This document shows positions 41,115 through 51,264 of a DNA stretch of 64,000 nt, piece after piece. Location of the stretch: the NCBI GenBank assembly GCA_016790165.1, contig JAEUPL010000006.1, positions 186,001 to 250,000 of the forward strand. The letters are read 5' to 3'. The DNA is from Burkholderiales bacterium. GTDB taxonomy: Bacteria > Pseudomonadota > Gammaproteobacteria > Burkholderiales > Casimicrobiaceae. A program made the position numbers and the translations under genes. Numbering within the stretch: position 1 is the stretch's first letter; each line of letters begins with the position of its first letter. Below the pieces are notes generated by a model that saw only the letters and a program-made list of their open reading frames with translations, made no database searches and was not told where the DNA came from.

Positions 41115-41960
41115 TCAAAAGGGTGGCATGCCTACTGCCGATGCGGCATTTTCGATCGGCACCGCGAAACCGATGCCGACAAACGTCCGCTGGTTCTCGT
41201 TCGGATTCAGGATGGCGGTCACAATGCCAACGACCTCACCTTCGGCAGTCACAAGCGGACCACCGGAGTTGCCTGGGTTCGCCGCTGCGTCAAACTGAAT
41301 GAGGTTCGACAACATGCGCTTGCCTTCCGGCGACATGAAATTGCGGTTGAGGCCGGACACAACCCCGGCGGACACCGATGGCCCAATGCCAAACGGAAAG
41401 CCCACCGCGAACACATGATCGCCCGGCGAGAGGTTTTGCGTGCTGGCCATCGTCGCCGCCACCATGTCGTCGGGGATCTTCTGCGCGCGGATCACGGCGA
41501 GGTCATGCTCCGGGCGCGCGCCGCTGAAGTAAGCCACGCTTTCGAGACCATCCATGAACGTGACCTTGATCGTCTCGGCCCCGTGCACCACGTGAAGGTT
41601 GGTGAGTATGGTGCCGTTGTCGACGATCACGACGCCGGTGCCCACGCCGTACTGCACTTGCTCTTTGGTCTTTGCGTCGGTCACGTATCCGTTGACACGC
41701 ACGACCGAGGGAAGTATCGCCTCGTAGGCTTTCGCCGCGGGCGAGGGCAGCACGGCCTCCTGCAGGCTGTGCGCGACGGCGGCGTCAATCTTTTCCTGTG
41801 TGATGCGCACTGGCTTGGGCGCAAAAGCCGCGTAGAGACCAGCACCCACGGCGAGCACCGCCAACGCGCCAACCGCGCCTGCCAGCGCCGACCTGACCGC
41901 TGGTCCGTCGGGGCGCGCCACCCGTTTCCTCAACCCGAACAAAAACGCCCGCAGGTTCAT
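41115..41960 (-). CDS. Membrane-anchored trypsin-like serine protease (S1C/HtrA-like, no PDZ)
   Basis: 281 residues. One N-terminal membrane anchor about residues 26-47. The catalytic triad is visible: His in TILTNLHVVHGA, Asp in EHDLAVIRA and Ser in NPGNSGGPLV. The protein ends shortly after the protease domain, so the PDZ domains of DegP/DegS are missing. It is 14 bases upstream of moxR on the same strand and probably part of that operon. Confidence 0.88.
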   Translation of the reverse strand: MNLRAFLFGLRKRVARPDGPAVRSALAGAVGALAVLAVGAGLYAAFAPKPVRITQEKIDAAVAHSLQEAVLPSPAAKAYEAILPSVVRVNGYVTDAKTKEQVQYGVGTGVVIVDNGTILTNLHVVHGAETIKVTFMDGLESVAYFSGARPEHDLAVIRAQKIPDDMVAATMASTQNLSPGDHVFAVGFPFGIGPSVSAGVVSGLNRNFMSPEGKRMLSNLIQFDAAANPGNSGGPLVTAEGEVVGIVTAILNPNENQRTFVGIGFAVPIENAASAVGMPPF

Positions 41961-42092
41961 GGGACATCACCGCTGAAGGATCACGCATAGTAATCCTTGT
42001 CGACAGCGAGTCAAGACTGGCGAACCGCTTTGGGCACAGGTTCAATCCCTGCGCCACGCGCAGGCAGCAGTGGCTCCGGGGAGGCGGCCGCG

Positions 42093-42605
42093 TCAATCCT
42101 CGCGCGAGAGCTGGTGCGGGCGGGTGGCGTCGTAGCCTTCGAAAGGCTGGTGAATCCACGGGTTGGTGGGCAGATACTCGACGAAGTAGTCGGGGTGGAA
42201 CGTGGAGACACCTTTCTTCCACAGCACGCCGGTGCGCACTTCTTTGAGATGAGGGTAGCGCGCGGGCAGCTCCTGCTTCACCACATGCAGCGTGTGGCCG
42301 GAATCGACCATGTCGTCCACCACCAGTACGCGCTCGCCAAGCTTGGCGCTGGTCATCGTCAGGTGCTCGGAGACGAGCAGCTTGCCGCGCACGGTGCCGC
42401 CTTCTTCCACGTAGCTCGACGTGCTCATGATGGCGAGCGGCTTGTCAAAGATTCGCGACAGTTGATCGCCCACGCGCAACCCCCCACGGGCGATGCAAAT
42501 GATGTGGTCAAACTCCCATTGGGAGTCATGAACCACCAGCGCGAGCTTTTCGATCAGGCGGTGATAGCGTTCCCAGGTGACGTAAAGGTGGCCGGTGTCG
42601 GTCAT
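42093..42605 (-). CDS. Phosphoribosyltransferase (hypoxanthine/xanthine-type)
   Basis: 170 residues, type I PRTase. The PRPP loop VLVVDDMVDSGHTL is intact, and CIARGGLRVGDQLSRI forms the preceding PPi loop. FHPDYFVEYLPTNPWIHQPFE near the C-terminus is typical of the purA-linked group in betaproteobacteria. The ATG at 42605 is preferred to a TTG nine bases upstream. Context with purA suggests purine salvage; the base used is not certain. Confidence 0.87.
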   Translation of the reverse strand: MTDTGHLYVTWERYHRLIEKLALVVHDSQWEFDHIICIARGGLRVGDQLSRIFDKPLAIMSTSSYVEEGGTVRGKLLVSEHLTMTSAKLGERVLVVDDMVDSGHTLHVVKQELPARYPHLKEVRTGVLWKKGVSTFHPDYFVEYLPTNPWIHQPFEGYDATRPHQLSRED

Positions 42606-42611
42606 GGCGTA

Positions 42612-42734
42612 CAAGGACGAATGACGAAGGACGAGTGATGAAGGTCACCCGAATTCTCGCACTGCGCCCTCCCTCCCTCGTTGTGTTTCGTCCAGCGACC
42701 AACGGTCGCGTTCGTCATTGGTCATTCGTCCTTG
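42612..42734. repeat. 123-bp inverted repeat of degenerate GACGAA(T/G) units
   Basis: CAAGGACGAATGAC at 42612-42625 is perfectly repeated in reverse complement at 42721-42734. Inside each arm there are further imperfect heptamer-like units (GACGAAG, GACGAGT, GTCATTG). The centre is pyrimidine-rich. This low-complexity palindrome lies between purA and the phosphoribosyltransferase and resembles dispersed intergenic repeats of betaproteobacteria. It may form a hairpin in the shared transcript. Confidence 0.6.
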
Positions 42735-42748
42735 AAAACTGAGCGTGC

Positions 42749-44077
<1,329 letters not shown>

Positions 44078-44089
44078 TCAGCGCCCTAA

Positions 44090-44269
44090 GACGACGGCCT
44101 GCCTGCGGCGGCCCGGGACGGCGCTCGCATTCGCTCGCTAGGACGCGATGTGCAAAAAAGGGGAGGGCGCGAGGGCAAATCGTGCCCAATATGGCCGACT
44201 CGGACGGCGCCATCGGCGATACGGGTGGCAAATCATTGCGTCTTAGGCCGCCACAGGCAGGCCGTCGTC
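44090..44269. repeat. 180-bp element with 24-bp inverted repeats between hisZ and purA
   Basis: GACGACGGCCTGCCTGCGGC at 44090-44109, continuing GGCC to 44113, is matched in reverse complement at 44246-44269 with one mismatch. Nearby, GTCGTCCTGGCGCG and GTCGTCCTGGGGCG form a direct repeat at about 44264-44303. The interior contains CGCTCGCATTCGCTCGCTAG, a further imperfect palindrome. There is no coding potential. The structure looks like a REP/MITE-type intergenic element that has been inserted in the gap. Confidence 0.55.
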
Positions 44270-44326
44270 CTGGCGCGAGCGCAGCGACGCGCGTCGTCCT
44301 GGGGCGCGCAGCGCCCGACGTCCTCA

Positions 44327-45307
44327 TCACGCGGTGACCTCGGCCAGCGCCCGCAGATCAACAAACGAGAAGCCGGTCGCTGGCCGCGCGCAGGCGTTGC
44401 CTTGCGTGAACGCTTCGCCGACGCCGTCGTAGCGCCCGCCGCGGGCCACCACGTGCGTGGTGCCCTGCAGGTAGGCTACGAAGACGAGGCCGGTGTGATA
44501 GTCGAGCCCCGGCAGATCGGCGAGGTCGAGTGAGCATTGTGCGCCGGATTCGCTGATCGCAGTTGCGACGGCTTCGAGCTGGTCGAGCGCGGCGGTGATC
44601 GCAGCGTTGCGCGGCAGCGCGGCACGGGCGCGTTGCAGCACGGTTTTGGCCGGGCCGAAGAGGGTGGTTAGCGCGGCGAGGGTTTGCCGGGCTTCGTCTG
44701 ACAGCGACTTAATCTCGGCCAGCGCGCTGCTGCTCTTGGCGGCGAGTGCTGCGTCTGCCGCCTGTGTTGCCTTCGGCGATAGCTCGAAATGCTGCGCCAG
44801 TGCCTTGAACACCCCGACATGGCCGCAATCCAGCAGGAGTGGTGCGGCGCCCGCGGCTTTGGCCGAGGCGATCATGAGTTTGACGATTTCAACGTCGCCG
44901 CTGACCGTGGCAACGCCAAAGAGCTCGGCGCCCACCTGCGTCAGCGCGCGGCTGGAGCCGATGCTCGCCTCGGCGCGCAGCACTTCGCCAGCGTAGCAAT
45001 AGCGGCGAGGCGTGCTGCTGTCGGTGCCGGAATAGGTCGCGTCGATCCGCGCCACCTGCGGCGTGATGTCGGGCCGCACGCCGAGCAACTTGCCGGAAAG
45101 CGGATCAATCAGCTTGAAGGTGTTGTGCTCAAGATCGCGGCCGGTGCCGGTGAGCAGTGCGTCGAGATGTTCTATCAGTGGTGGGTTGACCAGTGCATAG
45201 CCAGCAGCGTCGAAGCTGTCGAGCAGCGCGCGGCGCGTGGCTTCCATGCGCTGCGCTTCGGGCGGCAGCACATCTTCAACAAAATCGGGGAGAACCCATT
45301 TGCGCAT
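44327..45307 (-). CDS. hisZ: ATP phosphoribosyltransferase regulatory subunit
   Basis: HisRS-like non-catalytic partner of the short HisG. 326 residues. Landmarks: start MRKWVLPDFVEDVLPPEAQ, KLIDPLSGKLLGVRPDITPQ, ARIDATYSG, RRYCYAGEVLRA and the motif GLDYHTGLVFVAYLQG near the C-terminus. It lacks the anticodon-binding domain of histidyl-tRNA synthetase, which identifies it as HisZ. It precedes purA on the minus strand. Confidence 0.94.
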   Translation of the reverse strand: MRKWVLPDFVEDVLPPEAQRMEATRRALLDSFDAAGYALVNPPLIEHLDALLTGTGRDLEHNTFKLIDPLSGKLLGVRPDITPQVARIDATYSGTDSSTPRRYCYAGEVLRAEASIGSSRALTQVGAELFGVATVSGDVEIVKLMIASAKAAGAAPLLLDCGHVGVFKALAQHFELSPKATQAADAALAAKSSSALAEIKSLSDEARQTLAALTTLFGPAKTVLQRARAALPRNAAITAALDQLEAVATAISESGAQCSLDLADLPGLDYHTGLVFVAYLQGTTHVVARGGRYDGVGEAFTQGNACARPATGFSFVDLRALAEVTA

Positions 45308-45617
45308 GGCGCGGGTGGAGCGCTCGGCAGGTCGCGAACGCTGGAGTTATTGACAACGAATTCTACTGAACCGATTTTCACGCCAAGCTGACGCGGCGGG
45401 TTCGATACAGCTTTGTTGCTATAAGTACTATGCAACCTAGCTTCTACCTGATTTCATTGAAAAGTCGACTTACTCAATAATCTGGCGTAAAGCACCACAG
45501 CGCCGTCGATAACGCATGAAAGCTGTTAAGAACACCAGGGCGACGAGCTTCCCGTGTCCAGTTTTGCCGACGACCTGCGTTCTCACGGTAAACCCGTTGC
45601 TGGAAAGGAAGCGCACC
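45308..45617. other. 310-base AT-richer gap between hisZ and a hydrolase gene
   Basis: This divergent region is noticeably AT-richer than its surroundings (45340-45490). It holds a TTGACA at 45350-45355, with only a poor -10 at the right spacing. It should contain the promoters for both flanking genes. No palindrome or RNA motif was recognised. Confidence 0.4.
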
Positions 45618-46565
45618 GTGACCGCTGCCGTAACCAATGCCGCCACCGAATTTCATCGCATTGCTGACCCGTTGGGTGCCGCCGCTGCAGCCCGACACAC
45701 CAGCGCCGCGTTCTTCAGCGACCGCCGCCTTGGCGCCCTGCGGCGCTTCAATCGTGCTTTGTGCCGTGTAGCGCCCGCTGCGGCGGCGGTCTGGGCGCGG
45801 CGTCTGATCGCAACACCACCGCGCTTCGCAGAGCGGGCGTGGGAGACCGATTTGCGCCGCGGCGCAGCGCGCTCTCTGGTGACCGTGGGCAAGCGCGATC
45901 TGCCGGTCCTGAGTTGGGGGCGTGGCGCGACCGTGCTGTTGGTGCACTCCTGGGGTGGCCGCGCGACGCAACTGGGCCGCTTTGTTGATCCACTGGTTGA
46001 GGCGGGGTTTCGCGTCGTTGCGTTTGACCTGCCCGCACACGGCGAGGGGAGCAGCGGCGAGACCGACATGATCGACTGCGCGGCCGCCGTGGCACGCGTC
46101 ATCGCCTTGCAGGCGGAGCAGGGTCACGCTTTGCACGGCATCGTGGCGCATTCATTTGGCGTGATGGCAACACTGCTTGCAGCACGCGAGCACGGCATTG
46201 CCATTCCACGGCTCGTGAGCATCGGCGCGTTCGAGAGCTGCCGCTGGTTTATCGACGCGGCACAGACCCAACTCGGACTGTCGGAAGACGTTGGCCAGCG
46301 GCTGCGCGACAACTTCGAGGCACGACATGGTCACCGCGTTGAATTTGACCGCCTGTCGGTAGTGGAGATGCTGCGCCAATCGCGCGCACGCACGCTGGTG
46401 ATCCACGATCGATATGACCGTGAAATACCCTATCTCCATTCCTACGCGCTGCGTTCGGCAGGCAAGCAGATCGAAGCGTTTCCGACTGTCGGACTCGGCC
46501 ACCGGCGGATACTGGCGGACGCTGCGGTGATCGCTCGCAGCGCGCATTTTCTGAGCGCGCGCTAG
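45618..46565 (+). CDS. Alpha/beta hydrolase
   Basis: 315 residues from a GTG at 45618 that follows a good AAAGGAAG; an ATG at 45516 would add 34 unlikely residues. Hydrolase landmarks: VLLVHSWGGRATQL (oxyanion strand), FDLPAHGEGSSG, nucleophile elbow VAHSFGVMA, and a C-terminal His in VGLGHRRIL. The acid is probably in VIHDRYDREIP. A basic, alanine-rich N-terminal 100 residues precede the core. It is upstream of, and codirectional with, the ECF sigma gene, but 153 bases away. Confidence 0.8.
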   Translation: MTAAVTNAATEFHRIADPLGAAAAARHTSAAFFSDRRLGALRRFNRALCRVAPAAAAVWARRLIATPPRFAERAWETDLRRGAARSLVTVGKRDLPVLSWGRGATVLLVHSWGGRATQLGRFVDPLVEAGFRVVAFDLPAHGEGSSGETDMIDCAAAVARVIALQAEQGHALHGIVAHSFGVMATLLAAREHGIAIPRLVSIGAFESCRWFIDAAQTQLGLSEDVGQRLRDNFEARHGHRVEFDRLSVVEMLRQSRARTLVIHDRYDREIPYLHSYALRSAGKQIEAFPTVGLGHRRILADAAVIARSAHFLSAR

Positions 46566-46718
46566 CGGGCCGACGCGGATGCCGTGCTCAGCATTGACGC
46601 CGCGGGATAAGGATTTGTCCGAAACGCGCTTGACCGCGGCGGCCTGAGTGCGCACACTCGGTGCAACGGGTGCGATTCGCCCGGCGGCAAGTAACACGAG
46701 GCGAGACATCGAGGGGAC

Positions 46719-47315
46719 ATGAGCGAAGCGGACAACGGCGCGACGAGGCACGTGCGCAGCGAATCGGTGACCGAGGTCATTGCAGCGGCCGGCAGCAACG
46801 TCCCCGGTGCGGTGAACCGCCTGTTTGACCTGCTCTACCGCGATCTCTATCGCGTTGCGCGAAACCGCGTGCGGCAAGATGGCCGCGAAATGGACTTGTC
46901 GGCCACGTCACTGGTACATGAAGCCTATGAGCGCCTCGTGCAGCTCAACGAACTCAAGGTGAGCGACCGGCAACAGTTTTTCACCTACGCCGCAACCGTG
47001 ATGCGTTCAGTCGTCGTGGATCTGGCCCGCTCGCGCCTCGCGGAGCGACGCGGCGGTGGGGCACAGGCGGTTCCCCTCGATACCGTCCTCAGCAACATGG
47101 TGGCGACGCCACTTGACGAATCCGTGGTGCGACTGAACGACGCGCTGTCCCACCTCGAAGCCGTCGAACCGCGGCTGGCGCGTGTGGTCGAGATGCGCTA
47201 CTTCGCCGGCATGACACAGGAGGAAACCGCCGAGACGCTCGGGCTCACCGTGCGCACCGTCACGCGCGACTGGACCAAGGCGAAGTCACTGCTCGCCGCA
47301 ATTCTCTCCACGTAG
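46719..47315 (+). CDS. ECF sigma factor of the kinase-linked type
   Basis: 198 residues. Region 2 spans about 33-100 and region 4 about 140-195 (MRYFAGMTQEETAETLGLT followed by RTVTRDWTKAK). Where ordinary ECF factors have acidic DAEDLVQE, this protein has SATSLVHEAY, with Thr63 and Ser64 replacing the acids. That substitution is known in ECF factors activated by Ser/Thr kinase phosphorylation (EcfP/PknT, EcfK/PknS). No anti-sigma gene is adjacent; a kinase gene follows after 46 bases. Phospho-activation here is inference from these features. Confidence 0.87.
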   Translation: MSEADNGATRHVRSESVTEVIAAAGSNVPGAVNRLFDLLYRDLYRVARNRVRQDGREMDLSATSLVHEAYERLVQLNELKVSDRQQFFTYAATVMRSVVVDLARSRLAERRGGGAQAVPLDTVLSNMVATPLDESVVRLNDALSHLEAVEPRLARVVEMRYFAGMTQEETAETLGLTVRTVTRDWTKAKSLLAAILST

Positions 47316-47361
47316 CGCGACGCGGCACGATGATGTTTGGTTCCACCCGAGCGCCACGTCC

Positions 47362-50300
47362 ATGAGCTTGACGCTTGCACAAATCGCGACGCTGGCGCGC
47401 TGGTCCGATCGTTGGCTGGATTCGGATGCCGCAGCGCGTGCTGCAGTGCGCGCAGAGGCCGCCCGCGAGGGAGACGCCGTATTGCGCGCGTTTGATGCGA
47501 TGGTGGCGGCACTCGATGTCGATCCGCGAGCGGCCGCAGCCGGTGCCCTGCCGCCTCCCATCACACCCACGATGCGTGCTGAGGCGCTGGTGGGTGCCGC
47601 GTCGCGCACGAACGATGTCGGCGCAGCGCTGACCAACGCGATGTGGCTCGCACCTGGCGTCGTCGCGTCACGCGTTGCTGGCCAGCATATTGGGCCGTAC
47701 CGACTGATTCGCGAGCTCGGTCGTGGCGGCATGGGCGCGGTATGGCTGGCCGAACGCGCCGATGGTCAGCACACACGGCAGGTGGCACTCAAGATGCCGC
47801 TGGTTGAAAACCTCAACTGGTTGCTCGCCGCTCGCTTTGCGCGAGAACGGAGCATTCTGGCGAGCCTTGAGCATCCCGGTATCGCACGACTCTATGACGC
47901 AGGAGTGGACGAGGTTGACCGATTGGCGCAACCCTACATTGCCATTGAGTACGTTCACGGTCAACCGATTACCGCGTACGTCAATGAGCGGAAGCTGAAA
48001 CCGGAGCTCATCGTACAGCTTTTCATTCGCGTGATCGAAGCGGTAGCGCACGCGCATGCGCAGCTTGTGATCCATCGTGACATCAAGCCGTCGAACGTGC
48101 TTGTCGACGCCAAGGGCGATCCGCATTTGCTTGATTTCGGTATAGCCAAGTTGCTGGATGACGAAGGGGCCGATGCCGACGCCACACAGTTGACGCGCCT
48201 TTCTGGCCGTGCGCTGACCCTGGACTACGCCTCACCGGAGCAGGTCAACGGTGCCGCGTTGGGCACCGCCAGTGACGTCTATTCACTCGGGGTGTTGCTC
48301 TACGAGTTGTTGACCGGGAACCGGCCGTATCGACCGAAGGGAGCAGGCCGACGCGAGCTCGAGCGAGCGATTCTTGAGCAGGAACCGACCAAACCGAGCG
48401 ACCAATTACTCACCACCGGTGACAGCGAAGCCGGCAGGAGCGCGCGCCGTTTGCGCGGTGACCTCGATACGATCGTCCTCAAGGCGTTGCGCAAGGAACC
48501 GGGGCACCGCTACGCAACGGCTCAGGCATTCGCGGATGACCTCAAACGCTATATCGCATTTGAGCCGATTGCCGCCAAACCGGATGATGTCTGGTACCGC
48601 GTCGCGCGGTTCGTCCGACGGAATCGGGTGGGTGTTGGGGTGGCGGCGACGTTGCTGGTAGCGACCGCTGTTGGAACCGCGAGCACGGCATGGCAGGCCG
48701 CGCGTGCCGAACGTGAAGCAGAACGCGCCAATGCCGAAGCTCGCAACAAGGAAAGCGAAGCAACGCGGGCCAATGTTGCGGCGGCCGATGCGCAGTTGAA
48801 GCGCGAAATTGCAACCAGGGAGGCTTTTCGCGCGGAACAGGCGCTCATCGCTGCGACTCGTGAGCGGGCGGCTGCCGCGGCCGCAGCCAGAGAGGCGATC
48901 GCCGCGCGCACCGAGGCAGTGCGCTTTGCCTCCGTCGCGGCGCAGCAACGTGACGAAGCCCGACGTCAGAGCGCTATCGCCAGAGAAGAAGCGAGCCGTG
49001 CCGATACGACGACGGATTTCCTGGTGGGTGCATTTGCCGAGGCGAAACCCGGCACTGTACAGATGGCCCCGGTGACCGTGGTCAAGGTGACCGAAGAGGC
49101 CATCGCCAAAGCGCTCTCAGATTCGCGGATGGCCCCGGCGGTGCGAGTGCCCCTGTTGACGCAACTGGGAACCGTTCTGCTCGCGCAAGGGCGCGTCGTG
49201 CAAGCACAACGTCTCCTCTCCGAAAACTTCGCCGACGCGCAATCTCGGCTAGGCAGCGACGCACGCGTCACGATTCATGCAGGCGTTGCACTTGCAAACG
49301 CGGATATTGTGGCCGGAAATTTCGCCTCCGCGCGCGACTTGCTCAACCGGTTGCTTGACCAGACGCGCTCCGCTGCACCGGCATTGCGCACGCAGGTGCT
49401 GGGTCCGTCGGGATTGCTCGCGTCGAGGTTGCGGCAACGCGACCGAGGCATCGCCGAAACGGCTGAAGCGTATCAATTGTGCGCAACGCATTGTCGGGTC
49501 GAGGACGCGATCGAGCGCGGCTCGGAGTACGCCAATGTGCTGACAACCTTTGGTCTGTACCGTCGGGCCATGTCGGTTTACCGCGAGGTGGACCAACGCA
49601 TCCAGGAGCGATACGGTGAAACGCATGTTCGGCGCGCAACGCTGTTCGCGGCCATGTCGAGAACGGCACGGCTGATGCACGAATACAGCCCCGCAGCGGA
49701 TTACGCTCGCCGCGCGATTGCAATCGATGACGCTGTGCTGCCGGCAATCGACTATCGTCGCGCGTTGCACATGTATTTCCTTGCGCTGGCGCTCGCCGAA
49801 CTGGGCGACGTTGTGCAGGCGACTTCGGTCTTGACAGAGTCTGTTCGAATCGCGAGGCTGACTCGGGATCCGCAGCACCCGGACCTGGCGCACCAGCTGA
49901 ACATGCTTGGCATGCTGTTGCTGCAGCGCCGGGATCACGCCGCCGCAGTCACGTCGTTGGCCGAAGCGGTGGTCATCTCCACGCGCGCGCTTGGTCCGGA
50001 CCACCGTCTCACGCTGCTGAAGCGCGCAAACTATGGCTACTCGCTGACCCTCAGCGGAAGACACAGCGACGGTGTCGCGGAAATCGATGCAGCGATTGTT
50101 GCATTGAGTTCGGGTGACGCAGGCGGGTCGGACGAGCTGGTGCCGGCACTGGAGCGGCGTGCGTGGGTCGCCGTTGATCATCGCGATGGAGCGGCAGCGC
50201 TTGCCGCGTATGAGCGTATCGCCTCCGTCCTGCGTGAATTGGGCGGTGAGCGGCCGTACTGGCGCGGTCGCGTGGAGCTCGGCATCGGGTGGTCGAATTT

Positions 50301-50550
50301 CCTGCTTCGGCGACTCGACCAGGCTGAACAGTGGATCGCCGCAGCGCAACTCGCGCTCTCGAGTGCCACGCTGCAGCAGACGGAAGCTACCCTGCAGGCA
50401 ACCGTGCTCGCCGGGCTCATTGCGATGACCAAGGGAGACGCGCAACTCGCGCAGCAGCAACTGCAACTTGCGAAGATGCAACGAGATCGCGTGATGTGGC
50501 CATCAGAGCGCACCGACGCGCTGCTCGAAACGCTGTCAGCGGGGCGTTGA
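47362..50550 (+). CDS. Transmembrane Ser/Thr protein kinase with coiled coil and TPR-like sensor region
   Basis: 1062 residues. Kinase domain about 113-400: glycine loop GRGGMGAVWLA, catalytic Lys144 in VALK, HRDIKPSN at 238-245, DFG 258-260 and an activation segment ending YASPEQ. A single membrane segment lies at about 423-445, followed by a strongly charged Ala/Glu/Arg coiled coil (447-550) and a long helical, TPR-like C-terminal half. It follows the ECF gene and would be the natural sigma-factor kinase. The kinase lobe closely matches the second kinase at 54.3 kb, while the C-terminal halves differ. Confidence 0.88.
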   Translation: MSLTLAQIATLARWSDRWLDSDAAARAAVRAEAAREGDAVLRAFDAMVAALDVDPRAAAAGALPPPITPTMRAEALVGAASRTNDVGAALTNAMWLAPGVVASRVAGQHIGPYRLIRELGRGGMGAVWLAERADGQHTRQVALKMPLVENLNWLLAARFARERSILASLEHPGIARLYDAGVDEVDRLAQPYIAIEYVHGQPITAYVNERKLKPELIVQLFIRVIEAVAHAHAQLVIHRDIKPSNVLVDAKGDPHLLDFGIAKLLDDEGADADATQLTRLSGRALTLDYASPEQVNGAALGTASDVYSLGVLLYELLTGNRPYRPKGAGRRELERAILEQEPTKPSDQLLTTGDSEAGRSARRLRGDLDTIVLKALRKEPGHRYATAQAFADDLKRYIAFEPIAAKPDDVWYRVARFVRRNRVGVGVAATLLVATAVGTASTAWQAARAEREAERANAEARNKESEATRANVAAADAQLKREIATREAFRAEQALIAATRERAAAAAAAREAIAARTEAVRFASVAAQQRDEARRQSAIAREEASRADTTTDFLVGAFAEAKPGTVQMAPVTVVKVTEEAIAKALSDSRMAPAVRVPLLTQLGTVLLAQGRVVQAQRLLSENFADAQSRLGSDARVTIHAGVALANADIVAGNFASARDLLNRLLDQTRSAAPALRTQVLGPSGLLASRLRQRDRGIAETAEAYQLCATHCRVEDAIERGSEYANVLTTFGLYRRAMSVYREVDQRIQERYGETHVRRATLFAAMSRTARLMHEYSPAADYARRAIAIDDAVLPAIDYRRALHMYFLALALAELGDVVQATSVLTESVRIARLTRDPQHPDLAHQLNMLGMLLLQRRDHAAAVTSLAEAVVISTRALGPDHRLTLLKRANYGYSLTLSGRHSDGVAEIDAAIVALSSGDAGGSDELVPALERRAWVAVDHRDGAAALAAYERIASVLRELGGERPYWRGRVELGIGWSNFLLRRLDQAEQWIAAAQLALSSATLQQTEATLQATVLAGLIAMTKGDAQLAQQQLQLAKMQRDRVMWPSERTDALLETLSAGR

Positions 50551-51264
50551 CCAGTCGCTGGTTGCCTTCGCCGCATGACGTCGTCGCGTGGCCTTTTGCG
50601 TCCGATCGCCGACACGTTGTCGAACGAAACCGAAAGGTGAGTTCGGCCGAGAGATCAAGTCTCGCCAACAGATGACGCCGCGCGGTTGCTGATCGAGGGG
50701 GCGCGTCGCCGTCGTTGCAGCGTTTCGGACAGTAAGGCGTGATGCCGATGTACTGGGGGGCGGCGGTCGCACTTTTCCACGCCCGTCCCGCATGTCGTCC
50801 CTGGTCGGTCCACGAAATCAGAACGCCATGCTCACGCGCGAAACGCTGGCAACAACGTTCGTTAGCAGTCGAATGTCCAGATTTGCGCTGAAAGCGCGTT
50901 CTGCACACTGAGACTAGTGGTCAGGTGATCTGGAGCGCGGTGAGCAAACGCGTCGCGCATGTCGCTGATTGGGAGTTCGTGTGATGCCCTTGAGTCTGCC
51001 AACGTCGAGCTGCCGATGGCCATTGATCGGTTATCCGGTCGCTGGTCAGCCAATGCCGGCGTGTCCGCCGGGCCGCGGTTGCGCACCCCCGCATCTGGAG
51101 GCGTCGCGGTCAGCGAACTCAGCTGCAGTCACGGCTTCGAAGTCTGGCCGCCCACCCTTTGCGACGCGAAGTGATGCGTCGCAACCGGGTTGCAGGCGAA
51201 CTCTAGTGTGAGGCGAGTATGCGTTCGCCACGGACGTACAACGGCTTGATCAGGAGCGACAGGA
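50551..51264. other. 714-base non-coding gap with a 9-bp-arm palindrome
   Basis: Short frames on both strands lack ribosome sites and family features. A perfect inverted repeat TTGCGACGC / GCGTCGCAA with an eight-base loop lies at 51159-51184, 80 bases before the next gene, and could be an operator or terminator. ACCAG-TCG-CTGGT just after the kinase stop could form a small hairpin. The gap may contain decayed coding DNA. Confidence 0.45.

Noticed and set aside
50536-50793. An 85-codon minus-strand frame after the first kinase
   Set aside because: No family features, overlaps the kinase end, composition resembles random high-GC sequence.
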